Positions 42,625-51,569 of a stretch of DNA of 64,000 bases are shown piece after piece. The stretch's first letter is position 1; each line of letters starts with the position of its first letter. Origin of the DNA: Alteromonas_E sp965248545 (GTDB lineage Bacteria > Pseudomonadota > Gammaproteobacteria > Enterobacterales > Alteromonadaceae). Below the pieces are notes generated by a model, which saw only the letters and a program-made list of their open reading frames with translations, made no database searches and was not told the origin of the DNA. The DNA lies in NCBI GenBank assembly GCA_965248545.1, contig OZ252110.1, positions 3,596,001-3,660,000 on the forward strand. The letters run 5' to 3'. The position numbers and the translations under genes were made by a program.

Positions 42625-45231
42625 TTATGCCTCCGCGTGTTGCTCAGCAGCAAGGAAGTCTTTGGCAAAGCGCTGAAGCACACCGCCAGCATCGTAAATA
42701 GACACTTCTTCGGCTGTGTCGAGACGACACTTAACGGTTGCGGTTAGGGTCTCACCATTTGTCCGTGTGATCGTGAGCGTGAGTGCCGCACCTGGTTGAA
42801 TATCACCTGTAACCGCAAACGTCTCAGTCCCGTCAATGGCATAAGTATGACGGGTATCACCGCCGGTAAACTCAAGTGGTAAAACCCCCATACCAATTAG
42901 ATTTGTGCGGTGAATACGCTCAAAGCCCTCGGCCACAATAACTTCAACACCGGCTAATCGAACGCCTTTTGCTGCCCAATCTCGTGATGAACCTTGCCCG
43001 TAGTCAGCACCCGCGATAATGATTAACGGCTGCTTGCGATCCATATAGGTTTCAATCGCCTCCCACATTCGCATCACTTGACCTTCTGGCTCAACACGCG
43101 CAAGAGAACCTTCTCGCACCTCGCCGTTTTCCAAGACCATCTCATTGCGCAAACGTGGGTTAGCGAATGTCGCTCGTTGAGCGGTTAAATGGTCACCACG
43201 GTGGGTCGCATAGGAGTTGAAGTCTTCTTCTGGAAGACCCATCTTGGCTAGGTATTCGCCTGCCGCACTATCGGCCATAATGGCATTGGACGGCGACAAA
43301 TGGTCCGTGGTGATGTTGTCACCCAACACTGCTAGTGGACGCAAGCCTGATAACGCACGTTTTCCTGCTAGCGCACCTTCCCAATAAGGGGGTCTGCGAA
43401 TATAGGTGCTTTGCGGACGCCATTGATAGAGCGGATCATTGTCTTCGCCGTAGTCGACGGTTAGATCAAACATCGGCTCGTAAACTTTGCGGAATTGTTC
43501 TGGCTTAACGCTTTGGGCGATGACGGCATCGATTTCTTCGTCTGATGGCCAAATATCGGCAAGGTACACAGGGTTACCCTCAGCATCAGTGCCGAGCACA
43601 TCTTTCTCAATATCAAATCGCACGGTACCAGCGATTGCATAAGCAACGACTAGTGGTGGTGATGCTAAAAACGCCTGCTTAGCATAGGGGTGAATACGAC
43701 CATCAAAATTACGGTTGCCGCTGAGTACCGCGGTAGCGTAAAGATCACGTCGCTTTATTTCATCGACGATTTCAGGGCGCAACGCACCACTCATGCCGTT
43801 ACAAGACGTACACGCAAATGCGACGATACCAAAACCAAGCTTTTCTAGTTCTGGAAGTAAGCTTGCTTCTTCTAGGTAAAGCTGCACAGCTTTAGAGCCA
43901 GGCGCGAGTGAAGTCTTAACCCACGGTTTGCGCACCAGACCTTTTGCATTGGCGTTACGCGCGATCAAACCTGCGGCAATCATGTTGCGCGGATTACTGG
44001 TATTGGTGCAACTGGTAATCGCCGCAATAATTGCCGCGCCATCAGGCATTAAACCTTGCTCAGACAAATCTTCGTAATCAGCCGAGATCCCCTTTACTTT
44101 AAGATCCGCTGTGGCTACCCGACTGTGTGGATTAGACGGACCAGCAATGTTGCGACCAATTTCAGATAAATCAAACGTTAACACTCGCTCGTACTCGGCC
44201 GTTTTGAGATCATCAGCCCACAAACCGGTATGTTTGGCGTATTGCTCTACCAACTCGACTTGTTTGTCTTCGCGCCCAGTAAGGCGTAAGTAGTCTAGGG
44301 TATGCTGATCGATATAAAACATCGCAGCCGTTGCACCGTACTCTGGTGTCATATTTGAGATGGTTGCGCGATCACCCAAAGTCAGGTGTTGAGTCCCTTC
44401 ACCAAAGAATTCCAAGTAAGTCGAAACCACTTTTGCTTTACGTAAGAACTCTGTCAATGCCAGTACAATGTCTGTAGCCGTAATACCTGGCTTAGGTTTA
44501 CCGGTCACTTCTACACCGACGATATCAGGTAAGCGCATATAGGAAGCTCGGCCCAGCATTACGCTTTCGGCTTCCAAACCACCGACACCAATAGCAATGA
44601 CACCCAGTGCATCTACCATCGGAGTATGCGAATCAGTGCCGACTAGCGTATCAGGGAAAGCAACACCATCGCGGTTCTGAATGACTGGTGACATACGTTC
44701 TAAGTTAATTTGGTGCAAGATCCCATTACCTTGCGGGATCACATCAATGTTTTTGAACGCTGTTTTGGTCCAGTTAATAAAGTGAAAACGGTCTTCATTC
44801 CGGCGATCTTCAATTGCGCGGTTTTTCTCAAATGCGTTTTCTTCATAGCCCGCATGCTCGACCGCAAGACTATGATCGACGACCAACTGAGTCGGCACTA
44901 CAGGATTTACCTTAGCCGGATCACCGCCTTGCTTAGCAATTGCGTCGCGTAGACCAGCTAAATCAACGAGCGCGGTTTGACCCAAAATGTCGTGGCACAC
45001 AACCCGCGCTGGAAACCACGGGAAATCTAAATCGCGCTTGCGCTCGATAATTTGCTTTAATGAATCGGTAAGCTTTTCGGGCTCACATTTGCGCACTAAG
45101 TTTTCGGCTAAGACGCGTGACGTATAAGGTAGTGTTGCATACGCACCGGGCTTTATCGCTTCTACAGCCTCTCGGGTGTCGTAAAAGTCTACACCCGCTC
45201 CTGGTAAGGGTTTACGGTAATCAGTATTCAT
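42625..45231 (-). CDS. acnD: Fe/S-dependent 2-methylisocitrate dehydratase AcnD
   Basis: An 868-residue aconitase-family enzyme. The iron-sulfur ligands lie in AAITSCTNTSNPRNMI and FACTSCNGMSG; the substrate region includes GTDSHTPMVDALGV and, in the swivelling C-terminal domain, GADYGQGSSRDWAAKG. Its length and pairing with prpF mark AcnD rather than PrpD or AcnA. It dehydrates 2-methylcitrate to 2-methylaconitate in propionate breakdown. It lies between prpC and prpF with minimal spacing, in one operon. Confidence 0.96.
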   Translation of the reverse strand: MNTDYRKPLPGAGVDFYDTREAVEAIKPGAYATLPYTSRVLAENLVRKCEPEKLTDSLKQIIERKRDLDFPWFPARVVCHDILGQTALVDLAGLRDAIAKQGGDPAKVNPVVPTQLVVDHSLAVEHAGYEENAFEKNRAIEDRRNEDRFHFINWTKTAFKNIDVIPQGNGILHQINLERMSPVIQNRDGVAFPDTLVGTDSHTPMVDALGVIAIGVGGLEAESVMLGRASYMRLPDIVGVEVTGKPKPGITATDIVLALTEFLRKAKVVSTYLEFFGEGTQHLTLGDRATISNMTPEYGATAAMFYIDQHTLDYLRLTGREDKQVELVEQYAKHTGLWADDLKTAEYERVLTFDLSEIGRNIAGPSNPHSRVATADLKVKGISADYEDLSEQGLMPDGAAIIAAITSCTNTSNPRNMIAAGLIARNANAKGLVRKPWVKTSLAPGSKAVQLYLEEASLLPELEKLGFGIVAFACTSCNGMSGALRPEIVDEIKRRDLYATAVLSGNRNFDGRIHPYAKQAFLASPPLVVAYAIAGTVRFDIEKDVLGTDAEGNPVYLADIWPSDEEIDAVIAQSVKPEQFRKVYEPMFDLTVDYGEDNDPLYQWRPQSTYIRRPPYWEGALAGKRALSGLRPLAVLGDNITTDHLSPSNAIMADSAAGEYLAKMGLPEEDFNSYATHRGDHLTAQRATFANPRLRNEMVLENGEVREGSLARVEPEGQVMRMWEAIETYMDRKQPLIIIAGADYGQGSSRDWAAKGVRLAGVEVIVAEGFERIHRTNLIGMGVLPLEFTGGDTRHTYAIDGTETFAVTGDIQPGAALTLTITRTNGETLTATVKCRLDTAEEVSIYDAGGVLQRFAKDFLAAEQHAEA

Positions 45232-45236
45232 AACAA

Positions 45237-46361
45237 TTAACCACGCTGTGCGATTGGCGTAACGTCGCGCAGTTCTTCACCCGTATACTCAGCAGATGGG
45301 CGAATAATACGATTGTCAGCGCGCTGTTCCATGACGTGCGCCGCCCACCCCGTTAAGCGTGACATAACGAAAATCGGCGTAAACAGTTTGGTTGGGATAC
45401 CCATAAAGTTGTAAGCGGAAGCATGGAAGAAATCGGCGTTACAGAAAAGTTTCTTTTCGCGCCACATCACTTCTTCGCAACGTACCGAAACCGGATAAAG
45501 CACAGTATCGCCGACTGATTCAGCCAGCTTTTCTGACCACAATTTGATGATTTCGTTACGCGGATCGCTTTCAGAGTAAATCGCGTGACCAAAGCCCATG
45601 ATCTTCTCTTTACGCTCAAGCATGCCCATCATTTCTTCTTCAGCGTTTTCCGGTGATGTGAAGCGTTCAATCATTTCCATTGCCGCTTCGTTGGCACCGC
45701 CATGTAATGGACCGCGTAGTGAACCGATCGCGCCGGCAATACACGAATGCATATCAGACAATGTTGACGCACATACACGAGCGGTAAATGTAGATGCATT
45801 AAACTCATGTTCAGCATACAAGATGAGCGATACGTGCATGACTTTTTCATGCAATTCACTTGGCTTCTCACCATGCAACAAGTGTAGGAAATGACCGCCA
45901 ATAGAATTGTCATCGGTCTCGACGTCGACGCGAACGCCGTCATGAGAGAAACGGTACCAGTAGCAAATAATGCTAGGGAAGCACGCTAGCATGCGATCGG
46001 TGACCTGTTGCTGTTGGTCGAAATCCGTTTCCATTTCGAGGTTACCCAACATTGAACAACCGGTTCTCAAAACGTCCATTGGGTGAGCATCGGCTGGGAT
46101 GCGCTCAAGCACGTCTTTTAGTGCTTGTGGTAGGCCGCGCATTCCTTTTAGTTTTGCCTTGTAGTCGTCAAGTTGCGCTTGAGTCGGAAGCGCGCCTTTG
46201 AGGATCAAATAGGCAACTTCTTCGAATTCACAGTGTTGCGCCAAGTCTTTAACATCGTAACCGCGATAGGTAAGACCCGATCCAGACTTACCCACTGTTG
46301 ATAATGCAGTTTTACCTGCAACTTGACCGCGCAGGCCCGCGCCACTTAATACTTTTGCCAT
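45237..46361 (-). CDS. prpC: 2-Methylcitrate synthase PrpC
   Basis: A 374-residue citrate-synthase-fold enzyme. It has the substrate histidine segments SIGGHFLHLLHG, GPLHGGANEAAMEMI and GFGHAIYSESDPRN with the catalytic Asp. The short form without the N-terminal extension of GltA is typical of PrpC. It condenses propionyl-CoA with oxaloacetate. It follows prpB by 46 bp and precedes acnD by 5 bp. Confidence 0.95.
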   Translation of the reverse strand: MAKVLSGAGLRGQVAGKTALSTVGKSGSGLTYRGYDVKDLAQHCEFEEVAYLILKGALPTQAQLDDYKAKLKGMRGLPQALKDVLERIPADAHPMDVLRTGCSMLGNLEMETDFDQQQQVTDRMLACFPSIICYWYRFSHDGVRVDVETDDNSIGGHFLHLLHGEKPSELHEKVMHVSLILYAEHEFNASTFTARVCASTLSDMHSCIAGAIGSLRGPLHGGANEAAMEMIERFTSPENAEEEMMGMLERKEKIMGFGHAIYSESDPRNEIIKLWSEKLAESVGDTVLYPVSVRCEEVMWREKKLFCNADFFHASAYNFMGIPTKLFTPIFVMSRLTGWAAHVMEQRADNRIIRPSAEYTGEELRDVTPIAQRG

Positions 46362-46407
46362 GATAGCTTCTCCAGATAAGGTACAGTTATTCGTTATAAT
46401 TCAAAGA

Positions 46408-47283
46408 TTAGTTTTTCGACGCGGCAAACAGTGCATCGAGTTTTTGTTCGTAATCGTGATAGCCAAGGTAATCGTAAAGCTTCATTCGTGTTTGCATCAT
46501 GTCGACTACCGCTTTCTGATCGCCATCGCGTAAGATTGCTTCGTATACGGTTTCAGCCGCTTGGTTCATCGCTCTAAACGCACTCAATGGATAGAGCACC
46601 ATGTCTGCGCCCCACTCGCCTAGCTCTTTTGCGTTCCACAATTCCGTCTTACCAAACTCGGTTATATTCGCCAAAATAGGCACATCCAGCGCCTCAGCAA
46701 ACGCACGATAATGTTCTTCAGTTTGCACGGCTTCAGCAAAGATCCCGTCAGCGCCAGCTTCCACGTAGGCTTTCGCGCGCTCGATTGCCGCCTCAAGGCC
46801 TTCTTGGGCAAAGGCATCGGTTCTAGCCATAATAAAAAAATCAGGGTCAGTACGGGCATCCACAGCCGCTTTGATACGGTCAACCATTTCACCGGTTGAA
46901 ACGATTTCTTTGTTGGGGCGATGTCCACAACGCTTCTGCGCAACCTGATCTTCCATGTGTACTGCCGCAGCACCGGCTTTTTCCATATCTTTGATGGTTT
47001 TGGCAATGTTGAACGCGCCACCCCAACCAGTGTCAATGTCGACCATAAGAGGCAACGAACTCGCCGATGTAATGCGTTGTACATCGACCAATACATCGTT
47101 AAGCGATGTCATGCCTAAGTCAGGAAGACCATATGACGCATTAGCTACACCGCCGCCAGATAGGTAAATCGCTTTGTGGCCTATTTGCTCTGCCATCATT
47201 GCCGCATAGGCGTTAATTGTGCCAACGATTTGTAATGGCTTGGTTTGTGCGAGTGCCTCGCGGAATTTTTTTCCTGCGCTCAT
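46408..47283 (-). CDS. prpB: 2-Methylisocitrate lyase PrpB
   Basis: A 291-residue isocitrate-lyase-family enzyme. The catalytic motif is KRCGHRPNK (Cys near residue 123), with DIDTGWGG upstream for magnesium and MARTDAFAQEG downstream. It cleaves 2-methylisocitrate to pyruvate and succinate, the last step of the 2-methylcitrate cycle. It is the first enzyme gene of the operon, 9 bp after the GntR regulator. Confidence 0.96.
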   Translation of the reverse strand: MSAGKKFREALAQTKPLQIVGTINAYAAMMAEQIGHKAIYLSGGGVANASYGLPDLGMTSLNDVLVDVQRITSASSLPLMVDIDTGWGGAFNIAKTIKDMEKAGAAAVHMEDQVAQKRCGHRPNKEIVSTGEMVDRIKAAVDARTDPDFFIMARTDAFAQEGLEAAIERAKAYVEAGADGIFAEAVQTEEHYRAFAEALDVPILANITEFGKTELWNAKELGEWGADMVLYPLSAFRAMNQAAETVYEAILRDGDQKAVVDMMQTRMKLYDYLGYHDYEQKLDALFAASKN

Positions 47284-47292
47284 AAGTGCCTC

Positions 47293-47949
47293 TTATTGAT
47301 TGGTTAATTTAGTTTGAATATTGTTGCGCGAATACGTGATGTGGCGTCTCATTAGCATTTCGGCGAGTTCCTCATCACGTTGTTTAATGGCGTGCACAAT
47401 ATGTTGGTGTTCATCGAATGCGCGGCTAACACGCGGTCCGGCCATCCCTAACTGCACTCGGTACATGCGGACCAGGTGATAAATACCGTCGATTAAAATG
47501 GATATAAGTTGTTGGTTATTGCTGCCGACGACGATGCGATAGTGAAAATCAACATCCCCGGCTTCTTGGTAATAGGATTGGCCGTCTTTGACCCCTGTCT
47601 GATGAGTCGCAAGTAATTGTTCGAGCTGCTCAATATCACTGTCTGACATGTTCCGTGCAGCTAACCGCGCCGCCATTCCTTCCAGTGATTCTCTTACTTG
47701 ATAGAGTTCAATTAAACCCTCCGTTGTCAGCGATACCACTCTGGCACCAACATTCGCTTTGCGTTCAACAAGGTGACACGATGCTAGACGATTGATACCT
47801 TCGCGTATTACCGCACGACTGACTTGATAAGATGTCGACAATTCGGTCTCACTAAGTTTATGCCCAGCGGGTATTACGCCCTCAACGATATCTTTGCGTA
47901 ACTGGTAAAATAGCTTGTCTGCAGAGGTTACAGCTGATTCAGGTAACAT
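47293..47949 (-). CDS. GntR/FCD-type regulator of the 2-methylcitrate operon
   Basis: A 218-residue regulator. A winged helix (LFYQLRKDIVEGVIPAGHKLSETELSTSYQVSRAVIREGINRLA, cut here by description at residues 12-60) precedes an FCD effector domain (residues 75-210) with several conserved acids and histidines that bind metal and ligand. It is the first gene of the prp cluster, and two identical palindromes lie upstream, so it is the likely autoregulated controller of propionate catabolism. Many Alteromonadales use such a GntR protein instead of sigma-54-dependent PrpR. Confidence 0.9.
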   Translation of the reverse strand: MLPESAVTSADKLFYQLRKDIVEGVIPAGHKLSETELSTSYQVSRAVIREGINRLASCHLVERKANVGARVVSLTTEGLIELYQVRESLEGMAARLAARNMSDSDIEQLEQLLATHQTGVKDGQSYYQEAGDVDFHYRIVVGSNNQQLISILIDGIYHLVRMYRVQLGMAGPRVSRAFDEHQHIVHAIKQRDEELAEMLMRRHITYSRNNIQTKLTNQ

Positions 47950-47973
47950 GATTGACGGACCTAGGATGCTTAA

Positions 47974-47985
47974 ATTGTCGACAAT
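47974..47985. promoter_or_regulatory. Palindromic operator 1 of the prp operon
   Basis: ATTGTCGACAAT is a perfect 12-bp palindrome 25 bp upstream of the GntR gene. An identical copy is 52 bp away centre to centre, about five helical turns, as expected for cooperative binding of a dimeric regulator. That the GntR protein binds it is inferred. Confidence 0.75.
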
Positions 47986-48025
47986 AATAGGCTATAAAAC
48001 TATTTTCCGCAAATAATTAGTGAAT

Positions 48026-48037
48026 ATTGTCGACAAT
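48026..48037. promoter_or_regulatory. Palindromic operator 2 of the prp operon
   Basis: A second perfect ATTGTCGACAAT, 77 bp upstream of the GntR gene and 68 bp before the divergent STAS-like gene at 48105. It may therefore influence transcription on both sides. Confidence 0.75.
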
Positions 48038-48104
48038 TTCATCAGTAAGCGATTCTGTGTTATATACTCCTTTAGACTTTCACGATCATCCTAGGTAAGC
48101 ATAA

Positions 48105-48503
48105 ATGCATGAAGCACATGGTGATTTCGAACTAACCTTGGTCGGTAACGTCATCGTCTTCCAAGCGTACGGTGCATGGAATCGAGAAACTGCCCTTTCA
48201 TTTGTGGACAAGGTAACGCTAGTGGCTGCACCCATTGTCGGGTCGGATTGGGCGATGCTGAGTATTATTTCGGACTGGGAACTCTCAACACCCGATTGCA
48301 ACCCAATCATTCGACAGGTGGTTGAATCTGGTGTGCAGAAAGGTCTGCAGTGTGAAGCAATAGTCAACGATCAGGGTGTCATTAAAATGGAACAATTCCA
48401 CCTAAGCGCACCGACAAGTGCCAATTTGCGTAGAAAAGAATTCAAGACGAAGCAAGCAGCCATCGCTTGGCTTAGCAGCCAGGGTTTTCCGCTAGAAAAC
48501 TGA
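48105..48503 (+). CDS. STAS/SpoIIAA-like small protein
   Basis: A 132-residue soluble protein with the order strand (NVIVFQAYGAWNRETALSFVDKV), W-A-M-L-S-I strand, DWELSTPDCNPIIRQVVESGVQKGLQCEAIV helix and strand, and a final helix KEFKTKQAAIAWLSSQGF. This is the pattern of SpoIIAA-like STAS proteins found beside signalling genes. It is divergent from the prp operon and shares its operator region, so propionate control cannot be excluded. Similar in layout to the gene at 49231. Confidence 0.7.
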   Translation: MHEAHGDFELTLVGNVIVFQAYGAWNRETALSFVDKVTLVAAPIVGSDWAMLSIISDWELSTPDCNPIIRQVVESGVQKGLQCEAIVNDQGVIKMEQFHLSAPTSANLRRKEFKTKQAAIAWLSSQGFPLEN

Positions 48504-48514
48504 TGACTTTGGCG

Positions 48515-48847
48515 TTAAGACTTCTTCACGAATTTAGATTTTAGCATCATGGCTCCCATCCCATCGACCTTACAATCGATGTCATGATCACCTTCAACGA
48601 AACGATTTATTTTTGCTTTGGTACCGATTTTGATGACCGAAGAGCTGCCTTTAACCTTCAGATCTTTAATTAATGTGACGCGATCGCCTTCTTCCAATAG
48701 GTTACCCACTGCGTCTTTTAAGACAAGCTTATCTTCCTCGTCGTCACCTTCTTGCCATTCATGACCGCATTCGGGACAAATAAACAACGATTGGTCCTGA
48801 TAAGCATATTCTGACTGACATTTAGGGCACGGTGGGATATTGGACAT
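48515..48847 (-). CDS. yjdM: PhnA/YjdM-type zinc-ribbon protein
   Basis: A 110-residue protein. The N-terminal zinc ribbon is CPKCQSEYAYQDQSLFICPECG (residues 6-27, four cysteines), followed by a PhnA-like beta domain with VLKDAVGNLLEEGDRVTLIKDLKVKG and DCKVDGMGAMMLKSKFVKK. The start MSNIPPCPKC at 48847 is the family start; AGGCG lies upstream. Despite the PhnA name, the role in phosphonate use is doubtful; it is a small soluble protein of unknown function. Confidence 0.92.
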   Translation of the reverse strand: MSNIPPCPKCQSEYAYQDQSLFICPECGHEWQEGDDEEDKLVLKDAVGNLLEEGDRVTLIKDLKVKGSSSVIKIGTKAKINRFVEGDHDIDCKVDGMGAMMLKSKFVKKS

Positions 48848-49230
48848 TACATTCGCCTGACGTTTAAAACCGGCGGCATAATAACACTGTTCCCACACTA
48901 AATTTAAGGTTTCTTGTGGTTATGTTGGCTATTTGCATTCTAAGGTTGGAAATTAAAATTTCATCCAGATAGAGACATTTCCGTTTTGTGCAAAACTTGG
49001 TAGGAACTAGTCTGATAGCCAACGTCGCCTTAAGACAAATAGCGGACCGTTACACGCTCAGTTTTGTGCGGCTCAAAAGGGCAGAAAGCGGACAGTTGTT
49101 AAACGCGTTGAATGAATTAACTTAAGCAGCGAACAAGTGATAGCATATTTAGCCAATAAACTATTCGAAAAATGCAAAACCAAATGTTCTTTGCTATCAA
49201 TTAAGGAATGGAAGCTGGTCGGAGACAAAA
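48848..49230. other. Intergenic region with short repeats of an AGCGGAC motif
   Basis: About 380 bases between divergent genes. AGCGGAC occurs near 49042 (followed by CGTT) and near 49087 (followed by AGTT), which looks like a decayed dispersed repeat. No gene or terminator was recognised. Confidence 0.4.
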
Positions 49231-49707
49231 ATGTCAGATAACGTTTATTCAAGTTCTACGGTTAAAAGCCTTCAATTTCTCCAACATGGGACTATAGAAA
49301 TTGAAATTTTGGATTCTGGTGTTTTTCTATATGTTGCCAAAGGTCCATTCAATAAGGAAACACTACAAGCAATCGAAATATTACATCATGGTGAAGTTTT
49401 TATTGAAGCTAGAAGGCGTTTTCACCAATGGAGTGAAGTAATAGTATTTAAAGAATCTTGCTTGTTCACAGCGGATGCAATTAATCACCTTGGTGATTAT
49501 ATTGCTTCAAATATTAAACAAGGTGTTCCACTAAAAGGTGTTGCATTTGTTATTTCTGATGAAATGGAAGGTTTGAATCTTACGATTTTGCAAGTAGCAC
49601 CTTTGTATGAGAAAGAAATGGTTCCATTCAAAAGATTTAGTTCAATCAATGAAGGAATGTCATGGGCAGAAAGCCTGTTAATTGGAATTGAGCCGTCCTA
49701 TATGTAA
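49231..49707 (+). CDS. STAS-like small protein, paralogue-like to the gene at 48105
   Basis: A 158-residue soluble protein. From about residue 20 its layout follows the gene at 48105: strand SGVFLYVAKGPFNKETLQAI, W-S-E-V-I-V-F strand, TADAINHLGDYIASNIKQGVPLKGVAFVI helix and strand, and C-terminal helix FKRFSSINEGMSWAESLL. No catalytic motif is present. It is AT-rich compared with its neighbours, which may mean more recent acquisition. A SpoIIAA/STAS-type partner-binding role is a guess from fold. Confidence 0.6.
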   Translation: MSDNVYSSSTVKSLQFLQHGTIEIEILDSGVFLYVAKGPFNKETLQAIEILHHGEVFIEARRRFHQWSEVIVFKESCLFTADAINHLGDYIASNIKQGVPLKGVAFVISDEMEGLNLTILQVAPLYEKEMVPFKRFSSINEGMSWAESLLIGIEPSYM

Positions 49708-49901
49708 AGAGGTTATCAATAATAAGTTTTGATATTGAACACCCCCTTTGGCCGTGGAGCAGTCATCTAAATAAAGAATTATGGCCGTCGGCAATACGTA
49801 CAATTCTGACCCTCATTCTTATACTTTAACTTCCAACCAACCTAGACTTTTCATTGCCTTGACAAAAAAGCTGATTTCCAACCTCATAATGCAAATAGCC
49901 G

Positions 49902-50042
49902 TTATGTTTTCCGATTTCTTTGACTCGAACATCGTTTAGAACAGTATTTTACCTGTTCCCAGTCCCTCTCCCACTTTTTACGCCAGGTGAATGGTCGCTC
50001 GCAGACTGCGCACGCTTTAGTCGGTAGCTCAGACTTCTTCAT
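49902..50042 (-). CDS. DUF2256 zinc-ribbon protein beside the photolyase-related gene
   Basis: A 46-residue protein read directly on the minus strand, ATG 50042-50040 to TAA 49904-49902. It begins MKKSELPTKACAVCERPFTW, goes on RKKWERDWEQVKYCSKRC, and so has two Cys-x-x-Cys-like pairs, the DUF2256 pattern. Its start overlaps the end of the photolyase-related gene by 14 bases in another frame, implying coupled translation. DUF2256 genes are often next to photolyase-related proteins; the function is unknown. Confidence 0.85.
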   Translation of the reverse strand: MKKSELPTKACAVCERPFTWRKKWERDWEQVKYCSKRCSSQRNRKT

Positions 50043-51567
50043 CGTTTTCAAGTTTTGTTAAGAAGCTAGAAGCATCTTTTAGCATATGATTAACGTGGGT
50101 TGGGTCCATCTTGGCGAACGTGCGATAGATCATCGCCATTCTCGGATTGTTGCTCAGCGTCGCCTGATGACGATGAGCAAAGTCCCAGTAGAGATAATTA
50201 AACGGGCATGCTTGTGGCCCTGTCTTCTCTTTGACACTGTATTCGCAATGTTGGCAATAGTTGGACATCTTATTGATGTAACTACCGCTTGCTGCATACG
50301 GTTTACTGGCCAAGTTACCGTTATCCGCATACAAAATCATGCTAGAAACGTTTGGTAGCTCTACCCATTCATAGGCATCGGCATACACCAATAAATACCA
50401 ATCGTTGACTTCACAGGGGTCTAGCCCTGCAAGTAACGCAAAGTTACCAATCACCATTAATCGCTGGATGTGATGGGCATATGCATTTTCTTTGGTTTCA
50501 TTTATACATTGGCTTAGGCAGTTCATCCGCGTATTACCGCTCCAGAAGAACGATGGTAACGCTCGGGTTGCATTCAGTGCATTTTGCTCTTTAAGCCCCG
50601 GCATAAAGTGCCAGTAAAACCCGCGCACATACTCCCGCCAACCGATAACCTGTCGCACAAACCCTTCAACGCTATTTAGCGGAACCGTTCCGTTTTCATA
50701 TTCTGCTAGTGCTCGTTCTACGACTTCTTGCGGATGCAACAAGCCGCAATTCAAATAGAAACTTATGTGAGAGTGGAACAACCAGGGTTGATGCATCGCC
50801 ATCGCGTCTTGAAATCGACCAAAATTAGGCAAACGCTCGTCAATAAAAGCCTCCAGCACAGTTAATGCCTGGTCACGCGTAACGGCAAACGCGAAATTTT
50901 CAAGCTCCCCAAAGTGGTCCGTGAAGTGCTCATTGACCAGAGCTAGCACGTCACGGGTAATCGCGTCATACTCGAACACAGTTCGATCGGGAACTTGTTG
51001 GTCTTTTGGCAATGACTCTCTGTTTTGCGCATCATAGTTCCATTTGCCACCAATGGGTTGATTACCTTCCATTAGATAGCCCGTTAGCTTACGCACTTCG
51101 CGATAGAAAAACTCCATCCGCAGTTGCTTTTTCCCTTGTGCCCAACGGCCGAAGAAGTCATGGTCAACGATAAAACGATTGTCTTCAAGAATGTCCAGTG
51201 GAATGTCGAGTTGTTGTTGCAGTTCTCGCAGCTGGGCTAACAACCGATACTCTCCTGGATGCGCAATGACAACTCGGTCAAACTGACTTTCTGTTAATTG
51301 CCATTTGATCTGGTCAACAATGCTCCCTTTATTATGGTCGTGTAAGTAATCAACATAGACCACATCTGCGCCATGACTGACGAGCAGTTGACCAAAATGC
51401 CGCATCGCTGAAAATAGGAACGCTATTTTCTGTTTGTGATGTCTGACGTACGTTGCCTCTTCCCGCACTTCAGCCATCAACACCGTATCGTGTTCGGTGT
51501 CTATATCAACCAAGCTGGACATCGTTTCGCTGAGTTGATCGCCTAACACAACCCGTAGTGTAGCCAT
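50029..51567 (-). CDS. Photolyase-related protein (DPRP/FeS-BCP type, likely (6-4) photolyase)
   Basis: A 512-residue cryptochrome/photolyase-superfamily protein. It starts ATLRVVLGDQLS, the deoxyribodipyrimidine photolyase-related opening, and has the C-terminal half with NCLSQCINETKENAYAHHIQRLMV and four cysteines (in QCINE, DPCEVN, YCQHCE and QACPF) that can hold a 4Fe-4S cluster. Members such as Agrobacterium PhrB repair (6-4) photoproducts. It is 2 bp after the CPD photolyase gene and overlaps the DUF2256 gene. Confidence 0.88.
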   Translation of the reverse strand: MATLRVVLGDQLSETMSSLVDIDTEHDTVLMAEVREEATYVRHHKQKIAFLFSAMRHFGQLLVSHGADVVYVDYLHDHNKGSIVDQIKWQLTESQFDRVVIAHPGEYRLLAQLRELQQQLDIPLDILEDNRFIVDHDFFGRWAQGKKQLRMEFFYREVRKLTGYLMEGNQPIGGKWNYDAQNRESLPKDQQVPDRTVFEYDAITRDVLALVNEHFTDHFGELENFAFAVTRDQALTVLEAFIDERLPNFGRFQDAMAMHQPWLFHSHISFYLNCGLLHPQEVVERALAEYENGTVPLNSVEGFVRQVIGWREYVRGFYWHFMPGLKEQNALNATRALPSFFWSGNTRMNCLSQCINETKENAYAHHIQRLMVIGNFALLAGLDPCEVNDWYLLVYADAYEWVELPNVSSMILYADNGNLASKPYAASGSYINKMSNYCQHCEYSVKEKTGPQACPFNYLYWDFAHRHQATLSNNPRMAMIYRTFAKMDPTHVNHMLKDASSFLTKLENDEEV

Positions 51568-51569
51568 GA

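Noticed and set aside
48515..48847. PhnA as phosphonate-use enzyme
   Set aside because: No phn genes lie nearby and the family name is historical; it is described only as a PhnA/YjdM-type protein.
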